DNA of 64,000 nucleotides, taken from the NCBI GenBank assembly GCA_018398815.1, contig CM031628.1:3975007-4039006 (forward strand), given 5' to 3'. The notes beneath the pieces are model-generated. The model did not search any database. It was not told the origin of the DNA and saw only the letters and a list, made by a program, of their open reading frames with translations. The translations under genes and the position numbers were made by a program. This document shows, piece after piece, positions 46,001 through 55,141 of the stretch (position 1 is its first letter; every line of letters begins with the position of its first letter). This DNA is from Conus ventricosus. Taxonomy: Eukaryota; Mollusca; Gastropoda; Neogastropoda; Conidae.

Positions 46001-46524
46001 CTGATTACATTTTATCATCATATCTCCTGTCAAAAGAAAAATGTTTACATTTTATCATCATATCTCCTGTCAAAAGAAAACTGTTTACATTTTATCATCA
46101 TATCTCCTGTCAAAAGAAAACTGTTTACATTTTATCATCATATCTCCTGTCAAAAGAAAACTGTTTACATTTTATCATCATATCTCCTGTCAAAAGAAAA
46201 CTGTTTACATTTTATCATATCTCCGTCAAAAAAACTGTTTACATTTTATCATCATATCTCCTGTCAAAAGAAAACTTTTTACATTTTATCATCATATCTC
46301 CCGTCAAAAGAAAACTGTTTACATTTTATCATCATATCTCCTGTCAAAAGAAAACTGTTTACATTTTATCATATCTCCGTCAAAAGAAAACTGTTTACAT
46401 TTTATCATCATATCTCCTGTCAAAAGAAAACTGTTTACATTTTATCATCATATCCCCTGTCAAAAGAAAACTGTTTACATTTTATCATCATATCTCCTGT
46501 CAAAAGAAAACTGTTTACATTTTA
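46001..46524. repeat. 40-bp minisatellite, 13 copies
   Basis: Unit CTGTTTACATTTTATCATCA plus TATCTCCTGTCAAAAGAAAA. Two units share a deletion (ATCATATCTCCGTC). Diverged relatives lie upstream (from about 45880) and downstream (47678 to about 48110). As 40 is not divisible by three and the unit lacks stops in the plus frames, all three plus frames stay open: an artefact, not a gene. Confidence 0.95.
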
Positions 46525-47677
46525 CAGGGTTCGCGCTAGGATTTTTGAAAAACCGGTACCGTGAGTTGCCATTTAAGAGATATCTTGACCAACCCGCCAA
46601 ACATTGGTCCCCAGAAAATCAAAACCGGTACGCACTGTGACAGAACGAAACTATTGAGGGGGGGGGGGGGAGGGGGGGGGGGGGGAATTGTTTGGTAACC
46701 AAACTAAATCTAAATTGAACAAAAGACCTATATGAGCGCTAAGCGTAGGAACAAGAAAGAAGAATAGCATGAATTTATGTCACACGAATGACGGTCCTGC
46801 AGAACAGCAAACTGACAGTGACACAGGCGCTAGAAAAAAAACACACACAAAATAAATAAATTCCTATTTCCTGCGTGGCTTCATGCCCAAGAAGCGAGTG
46901 GCAGCAGCACGGCAGTCAAAGTCTCTGAGAGATTTGCCATGGATGTTGAGTCTCATCAGTCTTGTTACTCGTTCCTCATTCAGTCGGCTCCTGCCCTCTG
47001 TCTTGACCATGTTCTGTACACTGAATCCTCTCAGCTGTCACACTGGACACAGGCACAGCTAGCGCAATTTTTGCCAGCATGGCAAAGTCTGGATACTGTA
47101 TAGCCAGGTTTCGGATGGCGATTCTACAGGACATGGAGAAGCTATCATCACCACCGTAACCACCAAGGGCCCGCTTGAATTGGCTGAATCCAGCCTGTGC
47201 GCGGGGGCCATTGATAACAGCAGCAAAGTGGCGAGTCAGCACCCTCATATCATCAGCTGCATAAACATCCAGTGGGCCGGGGTTGGGAGTGGAGGGAGGG
47301 TAGCGCTGACCAGGAGACTAGGCCCCGATTAGTCATTGTGAAATGAAGCCACTGTAGTGCTGAGAAGAGCGCAACGCTCTATTCTTTGACAGTAAAGCTT
47401 GCTGTTCTGCATGCTAAAGAGGTTGGCGCCAAAGAGGTGTCGGGCGATTGCAAGAGTTCGTCGGAAGGGATGCGAAGGGGTGGGTGCGTGGGTACAGGCG
47501 CATGACTTTTAGTGCCTTTCCGAAATTGTCACGTCAGACTTCTTTTTTTCCAGACGGAAATCTAATCGGTCACTGGCAAACAGAATCGGTCCGTGGTACC
47601 GGCAGCTTCGAAAATTTTCGGTATTTCCTATTTACAACCGGTAAAATACCGGCAATTACCGGTTATCGCGAACCCTG
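46525..47677 (-). mobile_element. hAT transposon remnant with 6-bp TSD, inside the minisatellite
   Basis: 1,153 bp with terminal repeats CAGGGTTCGCG (46525-46535 and complement of 47667-47677), flanked by ATTTTA (46519-46524 and 47678-47683), which is part of the 40-bp unit. It includes a G-rich run (46658-46685) and ACCGGTA-type subterminal motifs at both ends. CAGGG ends, the 6-bp TSD and the transposase remnant point to the hAT6-like group. Confidence 0.9.
46870..47248 (-). pseudogene. hAT transposase, C-terminal dimerisation region
   Basis: From 47248 down, the frame carries YPDFAMLAKIALAVPVSSVTAER, the hAT C-terminal dimerisation signature (Y-P-x-L/F...LA...(I/V)PxSS...ER). After a frameshift near 47030 come NMVKTEGRSRL-like and, in another frame, an LNIHGKS segment running to about 46870. 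The catalytic core and BED finger are absent: an internally deleted, non-autonomous copy. Confidence 0.8.
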
Positions 47678-48264
47678 ATTTTATCATCATATCTCCTGTC
47701 AAAAGAAAACTGTTTACATTTGATCATCATCTCTCCGTCAAAAGAAAAGAAGAAGAAGAGAAAACTATTCACACACATTCTCACCTTTCACATTTTATTA
47801 GCATCTGTCCTGAGTAAAAAAAAAAAAAAAATTAAAAAAAAAGCCTTTGACAAAGAACCTTTGTCTTTGTTTATATTATATGAGCATGTGTCCTGCATAA
47901 AAATATCGTTTGCATAGAACTTCGTCACTGTTTACAAAATAGCTTTATTTACATTTTGTTAGCATGTGTTGTGCATTATGAATGTCTAATGCTCTTCTGT
48001 AGAATACACACTGTTCATAAGACAGCATTAGTTATATTTTATCAACGTATGTCATAAATGGAAGGGGAAAAAAAAAACTTGGAGCATGTTACTGTGTACA
48101 TTTTATTGGCTTGTTTTGTGTATTAAAGAAAAAATTATGTCTTTTTGCATAGAATATTGCCAGAAACTATACCTACCCAACAAGACAACAAAACAAAGAA
48201 GTTTTGTTAATTGGTCAAGTTTGAATATTTGCTCAAAATAGTTGATCATCACTCCTTGATGAAC
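47678..48264. repeat. Minisatellite continuation and diverged relatives
   Basis: One to two good units follow the hAT element (to about 47745). Irregular ACATTTTATTAGCAT..GTCCTG-like copies separated by A-rich stretches continue to about 48110. No gene. Confidence 0.65.
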
Positions 48265-48292
48265 GGGGGGGGGGGGGGGGGGGGGGGGGGGG
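48265..48292. repeat. Poly-G run (28 G)
   Basis: Uninterrupted G run in the intron. Confidence 0.9.
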
Positions 48293-48809
48293 TGCTTACG
48301 TTGCAGCATTTCGAGTGCGTGGTAGGAACATTGGTATGGCATCAAAAGGAGCAAAGTTGCCACACAGGCATGCCATGAGTAGATTTCTCAAGTTACATAT
48401 ATAAAACATATATTTTGGCTTCTAAGGATATTCTTTTTTGTTTAATTGATACAGAAGAGTAAATTATACCATATGTTTCTTTGTTTCTTCATTACCTGGC
48501 ACCTAGGCAGTGAGACTATATTATATACAGTATTCAGTGTAGACAGCTGCTGTCTCCTCTGCAGTGTCTGTCTACCCATGTGCCCATTTTATAGTTTGTT
48601 GGCATTGTTATGTTTAATATGTTTAATATGTCAGTGATTTGATTTATAATCTAGTTATCTGTATAAGCTGAGGATGAAAATTTAAGGGAGATGTCAGGCT
48701 CCCGTAGCCAACTAAGTTTTATCTCAACTATGGAGACTGATGGTGAAGCCGTCATGTGCCCTCATTGTGTAAATTATATTGTGGATAGCTGTGCTGGTTG
48801 ATCGTTTGT

Positions 48810-49015
48810 TTTTCACATTGTGGCGACCCCCCTGAAATGACCCTGTGGGTCAGTTGGGCTGTAACAATAAAAACTGTAAACTATAAATGTTTCTACATTG
48901 TGGTGACAACCCTGACAGGGCCCTTTGGTCAGCTGGGTAGTAATGATAATAACTGTAAACATTTTTCACATTGGGGCAATAGCCCTGACAGGGCCCAGTG
49001 AATCAGCTTGGCCAG
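48810..49015. repeat. Three tandem LINE-tail-like units
   Basis: Units at about 48814, 48893 and 48967 share CATTGTGG(C/T)GAC..CCTGA..GGG(C)CC and GGTCAG(C/T)TGGG followed by TAACAATAA-type ends. They resemble the LINE 3' end seen at 56663-56735 (TGGTGGCAGCCTGATATGGC, GGTCGGCTGGGCTATAAGCA). They sit directly upstream of the 49049 exon. Confidence 0.65.
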
Positions 49016-49048
49016 AAGACGACTGAAAGTCAACACTGTCTGTTGCAG

Positions 49049-50144
49049 AATCCATCCATGGCTGGTCTGAGATGAACCCGGAGGTCACAGCCAACAGCCT
49101 TCAAGGGACAACCAGTCACAATCCATCAGCTGCCTTCATCAAGCCTGACCCAGACAGACAGACAGATGGTGGTCATGGTGTTAAAGCTGAACCAGTGGAT
49201 CCTGGTGGCCCAGGTGATACGTTCCACCACTTCCAACCTGTTGAAGGCAGGGAGGGGCAGGGTGACGTTAAACCTTCTTGTATCTGTGTGGATTTTTCCT
49301 TCACACCAGCAGATCCTTGGAATGTAGCGAGGACTGAACACAGTGAAATGAAGACCGGGAAGGACACATCGCTAAAGGGGACAGGTGAGCTCATCATTGT
49401 TGATACTCTCTCACGCTGTAACATGATCGACGGCAACGTGAAAACAGGGTTGGCAAATAGAGGTGTGGACTCTGAGCTAAGCACAGCCAGCTGCAGGAGT
49501 GATGTCATCAAACCTGAACCAGTTACAGCAAGAATCATTGGTGATGTCATCAAGTCAGAACCAGTCTCAGCCGATTCCATCAGTGATGTCATCAAGACTG
49601 AACCAATCACAGCCAGCAACAGCGGGTGACATCATTAAGACTGAATCAGGCGCAGCCAACATCAGCAGTGATGTGATCAAGACTGAACCAGTCACTGCAA
49701 ATGTCATCAATGATGTCATCAAGACTGAACCAGGCGCAGCCAGCATCAGCGATGACATCATTAAGACTGAACCAGGGGCAGTCACCATCAGCAGTGATGT
49801 CATCAAGACTGAACCAGTCACAGCAAGTGCCGTCAGTGATGTCATCAACACTGAACCAGTCACAGCAAGTGTCATCAGTGATGTCATCAAGACTGAACCG
49901 GTCACAGCGAGTGTCATCAATGATGTCATCAAGGCCGTACCAGACACAGCCTGCATCATCAATGATGACATCAAGATGGAGCCAGTTGCAGCCAGCATCA
50001 GTAGGGCTGAACAGACCTGTAACTCGGTCAGACAAGAATCCATTGCACACAGGGACGAGGACAGGGACAGACCAGCAGCTGATGAACAGGTTGGTGAAAC
50101 TACTGTCTGTGTTACTCGATACCAGCACGCATGTACTCATCAAG
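49049..50144 (+). CDS. Zinc-finger gene exon with tandem SUMO-acceptor repeat
   Basis: Acceptor CTGTTGCAG (ends 49048); donor ATCAAG|GTATAG (GT at 50145). After a unique N-terminal part with KPDPD and VKAEPVDPG, about 12 units of a 14-residue repeat run from about 49497 to 50005: (S/N)DVIKTEPVTAS(V)I. Ten of the twelve units keep psi-K-x-E (IKPE, IKSE, IKTE, IKME); two have lost it (INTE, IKAV). psi-K-x-E followed by Pro is the SUMO-acceptor/synergy-control motif of transcription factors. The array needs one frame change near 49624, where GCGGGTGAC has one G more than its sister units; this looks like a homopolymer error. A Gln/Arg/Asp-rich tail follows. The exon ends in phase 1, but the zinc-finger exon accepts phase 0, so a further exon or indel must exist. 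No known full-length homologue recognised. Confidence 0.75.
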
Positions 50145-50991
50145 GTATAGAAGCTTGCTGAACATCGAAGGTGCTTACATGTCATTCATTGGAATACTGA
50201 TTTTGACTCTTCAGTTCAGTAATTGTACACATCTGGACATTTTTAAAGGTTCTGATTGATGTAAGCCAAGGGTGGTGCAGGATTGCTCCTAGCTGATTTG
50301 TTCGGCAGTTGAGAATAGGACTTGTGTGGGTCTCACCTGCACCTTTGAGTGTGCCTTTTTTCTCTATTGATGTAATCTCTGTCATTCCTAAATGGGTGGG
50401 GTGGACATTGTGACAGGTTTGGTGTGACCTGACATAAACAAACATTTCAGGGGTCATATCCCAGAGAAATCCAGAGCAAGCTTCAGTATACTTTGAAAGT
50501 TCTGGTATGTCCATGGTTATTCAACGTGGCAGGTCTGACATGTTTTACAGGCAAGAAACAATTGGAGAATAATCCATGCTGCTACAGAAAGAATTATGTA
50601 TTGAACTTTTTTGTCTCATGAAGGTATTTAGGGAAACCAGCTTTGTGTTGATCTGTGGTGTTCTTATTGTAGAACCTGGGAATCACTGGTTCTGTGGGCC
50701 ACCCAGCTGTTTTCGTTGTTGCTGATTGTTGATAGAGGCTGCAGGTGCTGTCCTTCATCACAGCGAGAAGTGTCTCTACCTGCTGTAGTCTGAGTGGTTT
50801 TAATCTTTCTGCCAAGTATCTGCTGACGCGGGGCCCTTTACACGGCTTTAGGCTTAAATGCTGTGTGCACCACAATGAGAAATGTCTCTGTGCGGTCTGA
50901 GTGTTTATAATCACTCAACCACAATACCTGTTGACACAGGCACTCAGGTTTAAGGGTCACAATGAGAAATGTCTGTGCCTCTATGGTCTAA
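50145..50991. other. Intron with ~90-115-bp tandem repeats
   Basis: From about 50750, related units carry CA(A/G)(T/C)GAGAA(A/G)TGTCT and (T/C)GGTCT(A/G)AGTG (near 50761, 50874, 50960; another near 51664). The array is split by the Harbinger-like MITE. No coding sequence. Confidence 0.65.
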
Positions 50992-51591
50992 GGCTCTGGC
51001 CATACGGGGCTGTGGTTTTGATGGCTGAGTCCCGCCCGGCAGAAACAGATCCATGAAAGTGGCCATACGTAATATTTGCTCTAGCCAGCAGCCATCCCTT
51101 GTGTGTGTGTGTGTAAGAGAGAGAGAGAGACCAATTCATTCAAAAGGAGAGCAATCTTCTCGCACTTACCATTTCCTCCAACCTTGTTTACTGTACTGTC
51201 CCAGGCAGCCGACACGGCATCTCCGTTGGAATTTTTTTTTTTTGTATTGCTTTTTGTGTTATTGAATGGTAAGATAAGATAATGTTGCTTATAGCCCAGC
51301 CGACCGTAAAGGGCCATATCAGAGCTGTCACCACATTAAAATGAATGTTCTGGTCCTAACAGCATTGATGCGTTTCTGGCCGTCCATGTTGCCAAGAGAG
51401 AATACCTCAGCAAAAGATCAAGAGCACAGTTATGGAACAACGGGTTGAGAATACCGGGTCAGCCGGCTCCACTTTGGCCACCTGGAGCCGTAATTGATGA
51501 CACCACAGAGGAGTTGAGCCGGGCGGGATTTTTTTAACCGGGCCATGCAAAGCACATCCGTCCCACACACGGGTTTACTATGGCGGCCGCC
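50992..51591. mobile_element. Harbinger-like MITE, 3-bp TSD TAA
   Basis: 600 bp starting GGCTCTGGCCATACGGGG and ending CTATGGCGGCCGCC; the ends are imperfect inverted repeats (GGC..GGCCATA versus GGCGGCCGCCATA). Flanked by TAA (50989-50991 and 51592-51594). Removing it restores GGTCTAAGTGATTTT, as found in a sister tandem unit near 51690. The 3-bp TAA/TTA duplication is typical of PIF/Harbinger. No transposase. A GA tract (51117-51131) and a LINE tail lie inside. Confidence 0.7.
51265..51350 (-). mobile_element. LINE 3' tail (minus strand) within the MITE
   Basis: The reverse complement matches 56660-56735: GTGGTGACAGCTCTGATATG, then GGTCGGCTGGGCTATAAGCA and a TTATCTTATC end. Shows the same LINE family, or a SINE that borrows its tail, moving into the MITE. 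Confidence 0.75.
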
Positions 51592-53073
51592 TAAGTGATT
51601 TTAATCACTCAACCACAGTATCTGTTGACATGGGCCGTGCAGGTACAAATGCTGTATACACCACAGTGAGAAGTGTCTGCCTGTATGGTCTAAGTGATTT
51701 TAATCCTCTGTCACAATATCTGTTCACACAGGCCTCTCAGGCATAAGTGCTGTATGCCTCTATCTGTTGACAAGGCTCCGGAAGCCCCTCTAGCATTTGA
51801 AAATGTTGCTGAGCAACTCTTCCTAGTCTTCAAACATTTCTTGTACTTTTTAGGCACACGCAGTGCCATAGTCGTGTCAGACCAAACTGGCACCATTCTT
51901 TCACTGGTCTAACTTCCAGTTTACTTAGGAAGTTTCATTCACAGGGGCCATATGTACAATCCAGATCTTAAGGTGTGATGGAAATCAGTAACGGGCCTGG
52001 ATAACAAGCAGCAGACTGTGGCGGGAATAAATAAACGCTGGGGATTTTTGGTTGGTGAGCTGTGATGGGGTAAGGGTTCAATACTGTGTACAGCACAGTG
52101 AGAAGTGTTGATGCTTTCCCTGGTGTCGGTGTGTTCCATCAGTCTGCCATAGTAACCTTTGAGACGGGCAACTTTGGGATCTTGGTTACTGACAAACAGA
52201 TTTTTTTGCTTCTCCCTGTAAGTTGTTTTGTTTTCACAATGTGCGGTTGGATACTCTGGCCACGCAGAGTGTTCCATTTGCAGATCGGAAGTCGACACGA
52301 AGCCACTGTTTGCTTATGGTACATGATGCAAATCTTTGACAGTTTTGACTCGCCATTTCTTGTTATTCTTTGATATTTGTTATTGTGAATGAAAAAAGAA
52401 AGGTTTGGAAATGTGATTAGAACAGAGTGTTTGGATGGAACATCTTTTCAGAGACTGTTGTTTGAATCTGGATGTCTTCTGTGTCGTGGCCATTCCTTCT
52501 GAGCTGTGTTGAGCTCTTCTTATAATTTATGGACACAAATCTAACACAAATTCACCCCTAAGACAAGAAGCCTTTGCGCGTAATGCCCCCAGACTCTATA
52601 ACGTGTTTGTTACAAAAGACATGTTTGCTGTGAGGAGCTATGTTGTTTGTTTTTTTCCAGAGAGAGGCTTTAGTGTGCATACTCCACTTGAGTTTAATGT
52701 GCACAAGTTTCCTTCTGTCCCTTGATGTAAGTGCTCCAGTCATATTAGGCAAGAATTAAGAACCTCTGCTGGTCTGGACTCGTGTGAATGACCAAGTACA
52801 CCATGGTGCATATGCAGGAGCTGAACTCGTCTGATCAATTGTTGATATATTCTTGAAACATACATTTGTTCAGGTGATTGCATCGGGAAATGCATTTTGC
52901 TTTCTTTGTCTTGTTTTTCCATGTTAGAGATATGTATTACCTTTTTTTTTCAATATAACACTAATCAGATTGTTTGGCACAGTGAGATGATGTTCTGATC
53001 TGGTGGTTTTGTGCTGCCAGCACATTGGCAGTGACACAATGAATGTAGATTTGTATCTGTGTGTGTGTTACAG
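51592..53073. other. Intron sequence before the zinc-finger exon
   Basis: Tandem-repeat remnant to about 51775, then unassigned sequence. ORFs here are short and unsupported. The missing phase-adjusting exon, if real, should lie in 50145-53073, but I cannot point to it. Confidence 0.5.
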
Positions 53074-54397
53074 GAATGTGACAAAGCACCATCTCCCACC
53101 TTTAAAGAACCAGGATCAGGTGAAAAACCATTTGCATGTGATGTGTGTGGTAAGACGTTTGCACATTCCAGTTACCTAAGGAGACACAAGATGATTCATA
53201 CTGATCAGAAATCATGTGATGTGTGCAATAAAACTGTTGCACACCGTACTTACCTGAGGAGACACAAGATGAGACATAGCGGTCAGAAATCATTTGAATG
53301 TGATGTGTGCAATAAGACTTTTGCAGAAGCTAGGGACTTGAAGAGATGCAAGATGAGACATAGTGGTCAGAAATCATCTGCATGTGATGTGTGCAGTAAG
53401 ACTTTTGGAGAAGCTAGTGACTTGAACTTGAAGAGACATAAGATGGTTCATACTGGTCGGAAATCTTTTGTGTGTGATGTATGCTTTAGGACATTTACCC
53501 AGTCGTATGCCTGAAGAGACACAAGATGATCACACTGGTCAGAAAATGTTTGCATGTGATGTGTGCTGTCAGACTTTTAAACAGGCAGATCAACTTAAGA
53601 GACACAAGATGATCCACACTGGTCAACAAATGTTTGCATGTGATGTGTGCGGTAAGAGTTTTATACAGTTAGGTAGCCTGAAGATGCACAAGACAATCCA
53701 TACAGGTCAAAAATCATTTGTATGTGATGTGTGCGGTAAGACCTTCAGACAGGCGGGTGTCCTTAAGGCACACAAGTTGATCCATACTGGTCAGAAACCG
53801 ATTGTATGTGATGTGTGTGGTAAGACTTTTATCCACACAAGCAGCCTAAAGGCACACAAGTTGATCCATACTGGTCGGAAACCATTTGCATGTGTTGTGT
53901 GCGGTAAGACTTATATCCATGCACGTAGCCTAAAGGTACATAATTTGATCCATACTGGTCAGAAGCCCCATGCATGTGACGTGTGTAGTAAGACTTTTAG
54001 ACGGTTATGTCAACTGAAGACACACAAGTTGATCCATACTGGTCAGAAACCATTTGCGTGTGATGTGTGCTGTAAGACTTTTACACTTTTAAGTTACCTG
54101 AAAAAACACAAGACCGTCCATACAGGTCAAAAATCATTTCAATGTGAAGTGTGCGGTAAGAACTTTAGATGTGCAGATGTCCTTAAGAGTCACAAGTTGA
54201 TCCATACTGGTCAGAAACCGTTTGCATGTGATGTGTGCTGTAAGAGTTTTAGACACGCAGGTAACCTAAGGACACACTATTTGATCCATACTGGTCAGAA
54301 GCCCCATGCATGTGATGTGTGCTGTGAGACTTTTAGATGGGCAGAACAGCTGAAGAGACACAAACTGATCCATGATGTCAGAAATCATTTGCAGTAA
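53074..54397 (+). CDS. Poly-C2H2 zinc-finger exon (about 15 fingers)
   Basis: Acceptor GTGTTACAG ends at 53073; the frame opens ECDKAPSPTFKEPGSGEKPFACDVC. About 15 fingers of period 28 residues follow, most with CX2CX12HX3H and HTGQKP-type linkers. Finger 2 has a shortened start, finger 3 has Cys for the first zinc His (RCKMRH), finger 4 has two extra residues, and finger 5 (near 53510) is broken by two single-C losses (53508-53512 and 53529-53530). After these the frame continues open for fingers 6-15. Helix residues differ from finger to finger, so the array could read a long DNA site. The end is a frame-shifted linker (HDVRNHLQ) resembling a decayed sixteenth finger. Function inferred: sequence-specific DNA binding in the nucleus. 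Confidence 0.88.
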
Positions 54398-55141
54398 CTG
54401 TGCATGGTAACCTTCTCTCAGAATGTCTCATACTCTTTCCCTTTTGAATTTTAGTTTATCATATTTTAGTTTTCATAAGTTACAATCTTGTACATGTGCA
54501 CAGGATTAATTCAAGCTGAATGCAGGTCTGTTTGTACAGGTATAGTATACATGTGTGCTTGCACAAGGTCTCGTAAATTGAGAGTGCAAGTGCCTTACGT
54601 GCATACAACAGTACACGCCTATTCCTTGCATTCGTATGTATATTCTAAGTTTGTTGTTGTTGTTCACAATCTTTGGCAAACTTTCATTTTACGCATGTAT
54701 GGATGTATTGTTCACAAATTATGACGATCATCCACAAAATGATCGAAAGAGAGAAAGTAAGAGAGAGATGAAATGAATATTCAACAGGGCCATCGCTTGA
54801 TTTGAAATGTTAGATATGTAATAGACCAAAATGGAAAGGTGGAGGGAGGGGAATGGATGTGAAATGTTGGTGTGCAGCAGTAATGGTACTCGTTGCTCCA
54901 GGTATGATAAACCGACAAGGGGGAGGTAAGGACGAAGGGATAAGGTGAGGAGCAGGATGGGTGAAGCAGCGGTGAAGGTGGTGGATCCCACTCAAGCTGG
55001 GAGCATGATAAAGACAGAGCAAGTCAGTCAGCTATGATGTTCTAATTACAGTATGCGAGGAGATGATAGTGCCAGAAAGAACACAGAACTGAACATGGTG
55101 ACTAGCATGGCTAACAAAATTCGCAGCATTGCAAACTGGCA
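54398..55141. other. 3' flank of the zinc-finger gene
   Basis: Probably 3' UTR at first, but I see no clear AATAAA. From about 54740 GA-rich sequence occurs without a recognisable domain. Confidence 0.45.

Noticed and set aside
46001..46524. CRISPR array
   Set aside because: Repeats are contiguous with no unique spacers, and the genome is eukaryotic.
45985..46640. Repeat protein encoded by the 40-bp minisatellite
   Set aside because: All three plus frames are open because the unit has no plus-frame stop, and there is no start or splice context.
49173..50185. Minus-strand proteins opposite the SUMO-motif exon
   Set aside because: They are shadows of a 42-bp in-frame repeat. The plus strand has the splice sites and the conserved motif.
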